From assembly GCA_022828595.1 (NCBI GenBank), contig JAKGHH010000005.1, positions 64,289,655 to 64,353,654 of the forward strand: 64,000 nucleotides of DNA, read 5' to 3'. A program made the position numbers and the translations under genes. The DNA is from Nelumbo lutea. Its lineage: Eukaryota > Streptophyta > Magnoliopsida > Proteales > Nelumbonaceae. A model generated the notes under the pieces. It was not told the origin of the DNA and made no database searches. It was given only the letters and a program-made list of their open reading frames with translations. Below, one piece after another: positions 44,134-54,045 of this stretch; the stretch's first letter is position 1, and the number at the start of each line of letters is the position of its first letter.

Positions 44134-44748
44134 TTTTTTTTGGAGAACAGGTATATTCACTAGAAAAAAAAAAGAAAAAAAGAAAAATAAGAATCTCTGT
44201 ACAACCAGAGGCTGTACAACAAGAAAAACAAAGATAAAATTAGGCCACTATCCTTTTTTGTGTTTACAGTAAGATTTTCAAACTCAAAAGAGAGCTATAA
44301 TTTGATCTATCCAGTCATATTTGAGCTAATGACCAGGGAGAACAGTTTTGCCCACTAATTTCTGCCACACCTCCATTTGACAACTTTTGTTCTAAAATAC
44401 CCTTAAATTTCTTTCCTGCCATATAACCCAGAAGACTGCGCCTGGAACCATTTGCCAAACAACTTTTCCTTTCTTACTCAATCCCTTGATCTATCAACCT
44501 TTCACAAAGTCTTCTACTGATGCTAGGCAACATCCCTTGAAAGCAAAAATCTTGAAAACTCTCACCTAGATGTTGTTAAGTGAAAATCGCAATGCAATAG
44601 CAAATGATTTACTGACTCTTCCACCCTATTACAAAAAAGCATTCTGCTGAATCAGTCACCATTCCTCTCTTTAATAGGTTGTCCTTAGTAAGGATCTTAT
44701 TCAAGTAAGCGGACCAGGCAAAAAACTACCTCTGAGGGAATATATTTC
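44134..44748 (-). mobile_element. 5'-truncated LINE I inside LINE H
   Basis: Poly(T) start, A-rich piece, then L1 tail coding in antisense (KILTKDNLLKRGMVTDSAEC, zf-RVT). Flanked by a 13-bp near repeat: ATGTCTCTTTTTT (44127-44139) and ATATCTCTTTTTT (44749-44761). LINE H reading resumes after it (FPIPAMVA). Confidence 0.75.
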
Positions 44749-44761
44749 ATATCTCTTTTTT

Positions 44762-44950
44762 CCCATTCCAGCAATGGTAGCTTAGCACTTGGACAAATCT
44801 ATGAGGGATTTCCTTAGGTCTAGTTGAAAGGATACTTCTAAAATTCATTTGGTTAATTGGAACCAGGTATTTAGACCTTTGGATTGTGGTGGCCTGGGCA
44901 TTAGAAGAGTCAAGCATTTCAACCTATCACCACTGGGAAGGTGGCATTGG

Positions 44951-44982
<32 letters not shown>

Positions 44983-46005
44983 AAATCTGATGGCTTGTAG
45001 AAGAATTCAATTATGGAGAAACATGGTGTGCAGAGAAATGCATGGGATGCTGAGGTGCCTCATCTATCCTATGGCTGCAGAGTGTGAAAGATATTTGCAA
45101 GGTGTACCCCCATTTCATAGAGGTATCAAATATAAAGCAGGTACTGATAACAGGGTGAGTTTTTTGAAGGATCCCCGGTGCTCTAATGTTCCTCTTAAAG
45201 ATCTGTTTCCTTCCTTGTTTTTGGCAGCTAGCAAAGATGCCATGGTGGCTGATTTTTATGGTTTTATTGGGGGTAACCTAGTCTGGGCTTCCGCTTTCAC
45301 AAGAAATTTCAATGACTGGGAGCTGGCCAGATTTCTGAATTACTATATTTGGTTCAGAATCAGGGGTATAATCCAGAGGAGCAGGATTGTTGAGTTCGAA
45401 GTGGCAGCATTCTGGTACCTTCTGAGTAACTTTTTACACAGGCCTAATAAGTGATGGGCCTTTTCCCTGACAGGCTGTTTGGTGCAACATGGTTCCCTCT
45501 AATATCAAGTTGTGTAAAAAAGGGCAGCCCAGTGCATGAGGCTCCTGCCAATGTGGGGTTTAGAGAGGGACAGATGTACGCAGATTGGTTCTAGGCATGG
45601 ATTGGCTAGAGGGACAGATGTATGGGTAGTAATATTGGACAAATGCTTGACAAAAGAAAATCTGGCTAGCATGGATTGGTTCTAGACAGCACCCTCTGCC
45701 CCTTTTGTGAGCAGTGGCAAGAATCTTCTAGCCATCTTTTTCTGCATTGTGAATTCTCTAGCAGAATTTGGTATCAGTTCCAAAGATCTTTTCAGCTATC
45801 GTGGTGCTATCCTGAGTCTGTTTCTGATTCATTTTTGGAGTTGAAGGTTCAAGGCATGAGAAAAGAAAGCAGATTGGTTTGGTCTTTAGTTCCTTTAGCC
45901 ATCATATGGGCAATCTGGCTACAAAGGAACACTAGGGTCATTGAATCTCAGAAAAATTCTGTTGAGGCTGTGATTAATTCTTCTTTTGAATTTATTAGGG
46001 CCTGA
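44762..46005 (+). pseudogene. LINE H ORF2 C-terminal region
   Basis: Post-reverse-transcriptase part with KIHLVNWNQVFRPLDCGGLG, a 30-T run, then NRVSFLKDPRCSNVPLKDLF and the zf-RVT cluster at 45676-46005 (CPFCEQWQESSSHLFLHC). Several shifts and stops. No C-terminal RNase H was recognised, unlike the minus-strand LINEs here, so this is probably a different L1 lineage. Confidence 0.7.
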
Positions 46006-46196
46006 CTGTCCATTCATGGAGTCTTTTATGGAGAGTAAGGACACTCTTTTTGAATGTAGACTTCTTTGGGAGTAAGTAACTAGCCCCATGGCTAATGCAC
46101 AGAATCTCTCTGTTCATGGTCAGCGGTATATATTTTGATATCAATACAAGTTACTTTACCTTTTGCAAAAAAAACAATATTTTATATTAGGTTTAC

Positions 46197-46314
46197 CTCA
46201 TTTACTAAAGGCTCACTTTCCAAAATGGCATGCACATTTGCTGCTTCCAAAGCAAGTAGCTCTCTCTTCAACCTTTCAGAAAAAGCCTCTGCTTCCCCAA
46301 TACCCATGACATAC
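46197..46314 (-). CDS. SEC3: SEC3 exon b
   Basis: 118 bp with TGCAG acceptor and GTAAAC donor. Encodes [19 protein letters not shown] through LESEPLVNE, which is strongly conserved in plant SEC3. It ends on a full codon. The downstream intron is 23,246 bp (22951-46196) and holds the Copia nest, a SINE and a multiply interrupted LINE whose poly(A) end lies only about 25 bp from this exon. Confidence 0.92.
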
Positions 46315-46400
46315 CTGCATATAATAGCAACAGAACTTCATAAGCCAGCTAAAGGAAGAGACACGTAGAAGACTTGATCCTTTGATGATTTGATACTTAC

Positions 46401-46546
46401 GTGCCAAGAAGGGCCTCCATATCCTCTTCTTCAGCTTGTGAGACAAGGTCTTTTTCAACAGTTACTTTCAAGTCATTCTCTGTCACAATGGTTGCGATAG
46501 GCCCATCTTGAGTATTTGCTTGAGTGGTGACAGTGGATGTATTTTC
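46401..46546 (-). CDS. SEC3: SEC3 exon a (first visible)
   Basis: 146 bp, preceded by an AG acceptor and followed by a GTAAGT donor. Translation starts ENTSTVTTQ and ends [10 protein letters not shown] plus two bases of a Thr codon completed by the next exon. It corresponds to the linker between the N-terminal PIP2-binding domain and the long helical Sec3 C-terminal region. No disruption. The exons 5' of it were searched for on the minus strand up to the window edge and not seen. Confidence 0.9.
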
Positions 46547-47097
46547 CTATACAAGATTAGCATGAATTAACAATTAAGAGAGGACTTCTTAGAAGAAAAA
46601 ACAAGAAAAGAAATCCATTCAATGATAAAATTCTTATGATATACACAAATCTAAACAAGTAAAGTGTCAAAATGTACCAGATTGATAGACAATAATTCTA
46701 CGATTTAGTAGGTCAACATGAGATACCTAAGCATCGTATAAAGTAATGAAATGGAAATTGGACAGTGTATTCTCAAAGTGTAATATCTATAAAACCAACC
46801 CATGATTGAAATAGGAACTGAAAAGGAAATTTTTAAGGTTTGCATCATCTGGTCAAAGAATAGGTTGGGTAGGTCTGATATATGGGTCTGTTTATCTGCT
46901 TCAGGTTCTGGTACATGGATCTGCTATTGTATCTGGGCTGGGCCAGGTGAATAGTTTGACTAGGAAATAGGCTTGTGTTTGCATGCCTAGCTCATATGTT
47001 TAATATAGGTTATATTTTGTTAATTGCCTTTCCAATGAAAAAGAAAAGGTAAGGATACAGGTACAAGAATTAGCATTTTTATTTTGCTTTCTGTATG
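46547..47097. other. SEC3 intron upstream of exon a, nothing recognised
   Basis: No earlier SEC3 exon and no element boundary found. 46850-46960 has TGGGTCTG/TGGGCTGGGCC words like parts of LTRs, not enough to call. Confidence 0.45.
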
Positions 47098-47368
47098 TTT
47101 TTTTGAGAGAGTAACTGAATTTCATTAAAATAAAAGGCAGTACATGAGAAAATGTACAAGCAAGGAAGCAACAAAAGAAGGCCAAATAAGGCTACATAGG
47201 TAGATATCTATCACCATACAAAGCATCCAAATGAAAACCAAACTTTACTAGACCATCATCATCTGCTACTCAGTTTAGATCCCTTGGAATCCAATACAGA
47301 TCTACATTCAGGGGGAGGTAAACTGTCTTAACTCCACAAGCAAAGGCTAAAGCCCCCAAAAAATAAAA

Positions 47369-47599
47369 TTACAAAAGATCCCAGAACATAGATTCCCGAA
47401 TCACCCCTTGCTTGGCTAACCCATCAGCAAAAGAGTTAGCAGATCTCTTCACCCAACTGTACTTTACTTCCATATCCTTAGCCAGACACTTGAAAATTTT
47501 CTTTTCATTGCTGTAGCTCCACAACCCAGTCTTATCTTCTTTCAGCCACCCTACTACCACCTCCAAATCACCTTCAACTACAAGCCTCCTAATATTCAA
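47369..47599 (-). pseudogene. LINE J RNase H, C-terminal half
   Basis: Reads MNIRRLVVEGDLEVVVGWLK, EVKYSWVKRSANSFADGLAK and ends WDLL. The EGD and NSFADGLA motifs carry RNase H active-site residues. The N-terminal half lies on the other side of Copia-4 at 53105-53330, in line with the CATCC duplication. Confidence 0.8.
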
Positions 47600-47624
47600 T
47601 TATTTTGCCCTTCGGACTCCATCC

Positions 47625-47972
47625 AGATGTAAATCAGTCCTCAAATATTAGGTGTAAATTTGAAGATTAGAAGAAAAGAAAGGAAGAAGAGAAGTAAGAG
47701 CAACAACACAAGAGAAGAAGATGGCGAAAAGAGAAGGAAAAAGAAGAAGAATTGAATTATCCTCCTATTCTCCTCTAATCCTTTTTTATTAAGAATTAAT
47801 GTTAGAGTAATGACAAGTATGCCCTTAAGTGGGCGGCCAGCTAAGCAGTAACATAAAGAGATTAAACAAAAAAGAAATAACATGCTCATTAAGAGAGGCC
47901 CATTAGCCAACAAGAAAAGAAAGGATATTACAAGAGAAGATACTAGGACCCATTCAGACCAATCTCTTTACA
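47625..47972 (-). repeat. Copia-4 3' LTR
   Basis: 348 bp; has a 14-bp segment absent from the 5' LTR near 47885. Confidence 0.9.
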
Positions 47973-48107
47973 CTCCCCCTCAAGCTGAGCATAGATGTCA
48001 ATCATGCCCAGCTTGCTTATATAGTGTGTCATTTTCCCTCTTGGAACTCCCTTGGTCAAGATATCAGCCAATTGTTCGGCTGATGTGATGAATGGCAAAC
48101 AAACTTC

Positions 48108-50128
48108 TCATGAGGAAACTCTTTCCCTTATAAAATGTCTATCAACCTCAATATGCTTAGTTCTGTCATGTTGAACAGGATTATGTGCAATGTTGATAGC
48201 TGCTTGGTTGTCACAGTAGAGCATCATCAGCTTCTCATAGTCAACCCCCAATTCTTCTAAAAGGGATCGTAGCCACAGTAATTCTGACACACCATGTGCC
48301 ATTGCCCTGTATTCTGCTTCAGCTGAGGATCTAGCAGCTAAAGACTGTTTATTACTACTCCTTGACACAATTTTCACAACGACCTGAGCACAATAACCTG
48401 ATGTTGATCTCCTTTCATCAATACATCCTGCCCAATCAGCATCAGTGAAAGCTTCCAGCTTCATGTGTCCATGTTTAGCAAATAGAATACCTTTCCCTAG
48501 AGTACCTTTCAAGTAACACAGAACCCTCTCTACAGTAGCTAAATGAGTATCTCTAGGAAAATGCATAAATTGACTAATGACACTTACTGCATAGGAAATA
48601 TATGGCCGAGTCATGCAAAAATATAACAACTTACCCGAGCAGTCTCTGAAACACCCCCTTATCAGATAAAAGCTCACCATCTGTAGCAGAAAGCTTATGA
48701 TTAGGATCAATAAGAGTGGAGATTGGTTTAGCTCCAAGTTTACCAGTCTCAGCAAGGAGGTCAAGGACATATTTACGCTGAGAAATGAAGATATCATCCT
48801 TAGATCTAGCAACTTCAATTCCCAAAAAATACTGAATATCTCCCAAATCCTTGATCTCAATTTTAGAGTTAAGAAATCTTTTGAGTTTACTAACCTCTTG
48901 AGTGTCATTACCCGTGACCACAATGTCATCAACATAAACTATCAAGAAAGTCACTGGAGAGTCATTTCTCTTCAAGAACAGGGTAATGATCAGATTGAGT
49001 TTGTGTATAGCCAAAGGAGACAAGAGCAGCCCTAAACCTCTCAAACCAAGCCCGATGAGACTGTTTGAGACCATAAATAGATTTTTGCAGTTTACACACC
49101 TTGCCTTGCATTTCCTTCCCATACACCCCTGGAGGCAAAGACATATAGACCTCTTCATGTAGGTCTCCGTTCAAGAAGGCATTTTTAACATCAAATTGGT
49201 GTAAGGGCCAGTCAAAAGTAGCGGCTAGAGATAACAAAACCCTGACTGAGGTCATCTTAGCTACAGGAGCAAATGTCTCGAGATAGTTAATACCATACAT
49301 TTGAATTAGCCCTTAGCACCCAGCCTAGCCTTAAACCTCTCAATAGAGCTATCAGAGTGATATTTAATGGTAAACACCCATTTACAACCCACGGGTTCCT
49401 TCCCTTCAGGCAAGTCAACAATATCCCAGGTATGGTTCTTATGCAAAGCATCCAGTTCAGCCATCATAGCATCCCTCCATTCAGGTTGAGATAAGGCTTC
49501 CGGTACAGACCTGGGTATCACATGGGAAGAAATAGATGCAAGAAAAGAGTAATAGGAAGGAGAGAGAAGGCTGTAAGACAGGTGTTTGGAGATACAATGG
49601 GCTGTACACTTCCGTTTGGCCTTTGCGGAGAGCAATAAGAAGGTCAAGGTCTGGGAAAACTGTAGATGGGTCAGCAGAAGGCTGACCTGTTACCTCAGTA
49701 ATGATGGGAGGAGCAAGAGGCTCTTCTGTAGGAGTGGAAACAACCTGCCCATGTTTGAATCTCTGCCTTTGGTACCACCTTTGGAGAACAGGAGGAGGAG
49801 GAATTATAGGAGAATGAGGTGGAGGAGGAGGAATAGGAATATCAGAGGTAGGTCCAGTGGGAGAAGTAGAAACCTCATGATAGGACTCAAGAGGAATGGG
49901 AAGAGGAATAGCTGGAGACATAGCAAAGGGCTCTTCAGATTTCTCCCCCTCAGGAGAAATGCTAAAGAAAAGAGTCAACTCAGCAAAGGTGACATCTCGA
50001 GATACAAAGTGGGTGCCACGAATTGGATCAAAACAACAATATCCCTTCTGTGTGGAAGCATATCCCAGAAAAACACATTTATGAGCCTTAGGTTCAAACT
50101 TGTGCCTTTGATGACTGTGAATATGCAC
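48108..50128 (-). pseudogene. Copia-4 linker, reverse transcriptase and RNase H
   Basis: 50128-49481: FLGYASTQKGYCCFDPIRGT then a Pro-rich linker. 49647-49306 and 49300-48962: [62 protein letters not shown]. 49158-48631: VYVDDIVVTGNDTQEV and YFLGIEVARSKDDIFISQRK. 48935-48108: LYFCMTRPYISYAVSVISQF, LEAFTDADWAGCIDERRSTS, RSSAEAEYRAMAHGVSELLW, LYCDNQAAINIAHNPVQHDR. Four or more frame changes. Confidence 0.85.
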
Positions 50129-50945
50129 ATAGCAAGTGCACCCAAAAACACAGAGAGGAAGAGAAAAAATATCCTCATCCGGGAAGAGAAGACAAAGGTG
50201 GTTTTGAAGTTAAGGACCCGAGAGGGCATACGATTGATCAAAAAAGTAGTAGTAAGAACAGCATCTCCCCAAAATTTTAGAGGAACATGGGATGCAAACA
50301 AGAGGGAACTAGCAACTTCAACCACATTTTGTTCTTCCTTTCCGCCACCCCATTCTGTTGTGGAGTGTAGGAACAAGAACTTTGATGAATAAACCCAAAA
50401 GTTTCAAAATAGGCGAAGAGGGTTTTCTCAAAATACTCCTTAACATTATCAGAACGGAATATTTTGATCCGAGTGTTAAACTGGGTGAGGATGAATTCAT
50501 GAAATTTTTGCACAATAATTAGTACTTCATCCCTGGATTTCATGAGATAAATCCAAGTGTAACGAGAGTAGTCATCATTAAAAAGGATAAAGTACCTGTA
50601 ACTCCCCACAGTTGGCAAATGATATGGCCCACACATGTCAGAGTGAACAATATGAAAAGGAGAAAGAGATGTTTTGTTGCTTACTGAATAAGAATGTCTA
50701 CAATGCTTTGCCAATTCACACGACTCACGATGAAGACTCGATAAAGACACTCCCTTAAACATATCTGGAAACAAATGACTCAAAGCAGAAAATGACAAAT
50801 GACCAAACCGAAAGTGAAATAACAAGACTTTGTTAATATACTCGAACAAAACTGACTCTAAGGCAACTCCATGAGGTGGTCCCAAAGCTCGATCCAGTGT
50901 ATCCAGCAAGTATATTCCGTTCGCCTCATGGCCACTCCCAATCAT
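49975..50945 (-). pseudogene. Copia-4 integrase
   Basis: Reading 50945-50277: LLFHFRFGHLSFSALSHLFP and a zinc region ending CELAKHCR, then the core IVHSDMCGPYHLPTVGSYRY, FRSDNVKEYFEKT and NGVAERKN, keeping the D, D, E residues. A shift after NGVAERKN moves the following segment (VPLKFWGDAVLTTTFLINRM) to another frame at 50376-49975. Confidence 0.82.
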
Positions 50946-50949
50946 CCTC

Positions 50950-52297
50950 TGAGATTGCAGGTCCTAAAAAACACAATGAGTGGGAAAAAAGGCTATGTTG
51001 CAATTCATGGATTTAGTTAAGCTGCTAACAGATAAAAGGTTTGTGTTAAGTTTAGGGACATGACAGACAGAGGATAAATAAAGGGTGTCAAAGGTCTTTA
51101 TATCTCCTTTACCAGGGATGGGAGCAAGAGACCCATCAGCAAGGGATATTTTCTCTTTGCCAGAGAGAAGGTGGTATGAGCAGAAGAGATTAGATAGGTT
51201 GGTCATATGGTCTGATGCACTGGAATCAATAATCCAAGGGATTTTATGATTACCTGAAACTGAAGCATGATTTGCAGAAGCACAAATACCTGAGTGAGCA
51301 AATGCTGATGAAGATGATGTGTTGTTGCCAGAAGAGTGAGGTGAAGAAACAGTAGCTTCCAAGTGATTTAGTAGCCTCCCATACTTTTCAAAATCCGCCT
51401 TCATTGCTGCCAACTGTTCAATGGTTGATTTTCTTCACTCTCCTTATTTCCTCCTTCAGGTACTGTAGCAACATTAGCTACCTTAGGCTTTCCTACCTGA
51501 CTGCCCTTCTTAGAGTAGCAACATTTGTATGCCTCGGTTTCTTGCAATATTCACATATCTGCTCCTTTTTCTCAGTAGGACCTTTTGGCTTTATTCCAGC
51601 ATGTGCAAAGTGTTCTATAGGTAGACCCTGCAACTGAACCTACCGCCTACTCTCCTCACTGCTTATCATAGCATATGCCTAGAAAAGAGTAACCTCATCT
51701 CTGGCCAGGATATTTTTGCCTAATGATGTCAAACTCAGGTTGAATCCAGTGATAAATTCAAACACCCTATTTCTCTCCACCAACTTCCTATACATTTCGG
51801 CATCATTCTTACTCTCCCATAAAACTGTCTCCATAACATTAATTTCTTGCCATAGAGATTTCAGTATAGAGTAATAGATTGCTACACTCTTCTCCCCTTG
51901 TCTTAGGTTCTTCACATCACTGTTCAACTTATAGACCGGCTACATTCAACTTCTGTGAATAGGTCTCAGTAACACTGACCCATATCTCCTTAGCCGAAGA
52001 CATCCAAATATAATGCCGACTTATATGAGGCTGCATAGAATTGACCAACCATCCTATGACAGTACAGTTCTCTTGCATCCATCTCTCAAATTCAGGGTTT
52101 GTCTCTTCGAGTTTCACTTTACTATTTGTGAGATACCCGAGTTTTCCTCTACTACAGACATAAATTCTTATAGACTGTGCCCAAGCAAGATAATTTGTCC
52201 CATCTAGCTTGATTGTGGTCACACTAGTCAAAACGGAATCTACCGAGCCAAGGCCTGAAACCGACACTTGCTTGAACTCACTTCCGTATGGCTCCAT
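50950..52297 (-). pseudogene. Copia-4 Gag and protease
   Basis: 52297-51929 starts MEPYGSEFKQVSVSGLGSVD and holds the gag N-terminus (IKLDGTNYLAWAQSIRIYV, HISRHYIWMSSAKEIWVS). 51927-51679 continues after a shift. The zinc knuckle around 51560-51520 (CEYCKKPRHT) is shifted at its last Cys. 51413-50964 contains the protease, with the catalytic triplet reading DSS (IDSSASDHMT) instead of DSG. The protease would be inactive. Confidence 0.8.
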
Positions 52298-52768
52298 TAA
52301 TCAAACAAAAATCAAAGAAACATAAATTTTGTCTATATAAACTTACTTGAAGTCAAACCAGAACCCAAATGCTTGAAAACTAGGGTTTTACTCCGTCCAG
52401 CTATTGGGGAGGAAGAGAGAAGATGCAGCTGCTCCTACCAGAACTTCCCAATCTCTTCCAATCTTGAACCACCCTCCTTTAGGAGTCACAATACTCCTCC
52501 CAAGCACAGAGCGCCACACCCAAAGCTTCACCTTTACCTGTACCTTCGAAAATCTCTAATCGGATAGGGTTTTGGGCAACAATAGAACAGCACCGCTTCT
52601 TGGCAATATCCAGCAAGATTTAAACTCTCCAAACCCTCTACCAACTAGGCCAGAGATCCTCTGAACTATAGAGAATCTATCTCTCCATACACTCTCTTAA
52701 TCTAAGGGTGTATGGGAAAAGAAGAAGAAAGAAAAAAAAAATGAAGAAATAGACCTGCTCTAATACCA

Positions 52769-53099
52769 AGATGTAAATCAGTCCTCAAATATTAGGTGTA
52801 AATTTGAAGATTAGAAGAAAAAGGAAGAAGAGAAGTAAGAGCAGCAACACAAGAGAAGAAGATGGCGAAAAGAGAAGGAAGAAGAAGAAGAATCGAATTA
52901 TCTTCCCTTTCTCTTCTAATCCTTTTTTTATTAAGAATTAAAGTTAGATTAATGACAAGTATGCCCTTAAGTGAGCGGCCAGCTAGGCAGCAACATAAAG
53001 AGATTAAACAAAAAGAAATAGCAGGCCCATTAGCCAACAATAAAAGAAAAGATATTACAAGAGAAGATACTAGGACCCATTCGGCCCAGTCTCTTTACA
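52769..53099 (-). repeat. Copia-4 5' LTR
   Basis: 331 bp, paired with 47625-47972. Confidence 0.9.
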
Positions 53100-53330
53100 C
53101 ATCCAATACCGCATGAATATCAGCCCTGAGGGAATCACCTACACCAACTAGTCCTGAGAACATGGCTGATACAATCCTATTCTCATCCTGAATACTCTCC
53201 AATACCAAATTTCCCTGGTTCCCTCTACTACTGCCGTCAAAGTTCAGCTTTATATAACCAGTAGGGGAGGGGTCCAGGAAGGACTTAGCCCAGTTCTAAC
53301 CTGGGCAGAGCTAGCAATCTCTCCCCACTT

Positions 53331-53572
53331 TCTTTTTTTTTTTTTTTGATCAATAACAGAATTTCATTGGAACTAATTAGGAAGTATTACAATCAAACAG
53401 AGGGAGGTAAACTGGCTTAACTCCCCCACAAGCAAAAAACAGAATTAGAAAGAAGCCCAAAACAATGAAGCCCTATAAACCCCTTGCTTAGCTAGCCCGT
53501 CAGCAAAGGCATTTGCGGTTCTTTTAACCCAGTTGTACTTAACTTCAATATCCTTTGCCAGCCACTTAATTC
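53331..53572 (-). mobile_element. LINE K, short L1 tail inside LINE J
   Basis: Starts with a 15-bp T run, then 3' untranslated sequence and the RNase H end (KWLAKDIEVKYNWVKRTANA, FADGLAKQGVYRASL). On its right it abuts LINE J codons WEERNSRI. Compared with LINE C, about 100 bp of LINE J is missing at the site, and no target duplication is visible. Confidence 0.7.
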
Positions 53573-53677
53573 TTGAGTTTCTTTCTTCCCACAAGGAGCA
53601 ACATACAGCAGCCCTTAAGCATCTCCACATAATCCTACCTCTTTTCAGATACCACCTGGAAAAAGAGGAATAAAATT

Positions 53678-53749
53678 ATCTTTTTTCTCTAAGTAATGAA
53701 ATCTACTTTGGTTACTGATCAAAAAGAAAAAAAAAAAGAAAAAGAGTAA
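53678..53749 (+). mobile_element. 72-bp LINE 3' tail insertion
   Basis: Ends in an A-rich tail after TACTGATCAAAAAG. Flanked by AATAAAATT at 53669-53677 and 53750-53758; LINE J sequence is contiguous across it when compared with LINE C. Confidence 0.6.
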
Positions 53750-54045
53750 AATAAAATTTGCACATTCAATAGGGGATTCCACCTACACCCAAAAAGGGAG
53801 AAGACACATTCAATGGCAAGTAACTAAATGGTGATAACCAGTCTCCCCGTCAGCTTTGCAGAGAATGCACCTATGCAGGGATAAGCAAGTCTTGGGTCTC
53901 TTTTTTAGAAGCAAATCACCAATGTTTGATTATTTCCAGGAAAGTTTCCCAATAAAAACTCTCAACCCTATGAGGAATTGGCTTATACCAAATCTCTTTC
54001 ACAAGGAAGGAAAAACTAAAGGGCTAGAAGGTTAAGTTAAGCTTT

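Larger units (their letters stand above)
37060..46173 (+). mobile_element. LINE H, plus strand, broken by Copia-3 and LINE I
   Basis: A 5'-truncated L1 in blocks: 37060-37282 (end of reverse transcriptase, HFLLYRFKVVSGLKVILAKS), 43899-44126 (VLAKELSCHIALFPPKYVGM), and 44762-46173 (MRDFLRSS, GGLGIRRVKHFNL, zf-RVT DSTLCPFCEQWQESSSHLFL, WAIWLQRNTRVIESQ). It ends in a tail with eight A (46166-46173), about 25 bp from SEC3 exon b. The block junctions coincide with the ends of inserted elements, so the blocks were once contiguous. About 2 kb of original LINE. Confidence 0.8.
6624..46546 (-). other. SEC3: SEC3 exocyst subunit gene, partial, 14 exons in view
   Basis: SEC3 is a subunit of the octameric exocyst complex that tethers secretory vesicles to the plasma membrane; in plants it supports polar growth and cell-plate maturation. 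Seen here: fourteen minus-strand exons whose translations run colinearly through the middle of plant SEC3 (from an ENTSTVTTQ segment to [10 protein letters not shown]), each bounded by AG and GT. The exon phases join correctly except at four points where one base is missing. By memory of the family, about 165 residues of the N-terminal PIP2/Rho-binding region and about 180 C-terminal residues are not found in the window. The exon core at 18.9-23 kb is compact, while four introns are 3.8-23.2 kb and filled with transposons. The gene could be functional with very long introns, or a decaying copy. The symbol is family level; SEC3A versus SEC3B cannot be told. Confidence 0.88.
47625..53099 (-). 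mobile_element. Copia-4, full-length, in LINE J
   Basis: LTRs 47625-47972 (348 bp) and 52769-53099 (331 bp), TGTAAAGAG...ATTTACATCT on the minus strand; target duplication CATCC at 47620-47624 and 53100-53104. Primer site TTGGTATTAGAGCAGG is just inside the 5' LTR; the polypurine tract (GCTTGAGGGGGAG) precedes the 3' LTR. LTRs by eye differ by about 5-6% plus small gaps. Total 5,475 bp. All frames broken. Confidence 0.92.

Noticed and set aside
6624..46546. SEC3 as a processed (intronless) pseudogene
   Set aside because: All introns are kept with GT-AG borders, so it did not arise by retrotransposition of mRNA.
49586..50392. Plus-strand reading of 268 codons, Arg-rich
   Set aside because: Antisense of Copia-4 integrase and linker, where minus-strand domains are clear.
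53445..53630. Small minus-strand ORF that looks like a fused RNase H protein
   Set aside because: It crosses the LINE J/LINE K junction; a chimera of two LINE fragments, not a gene.
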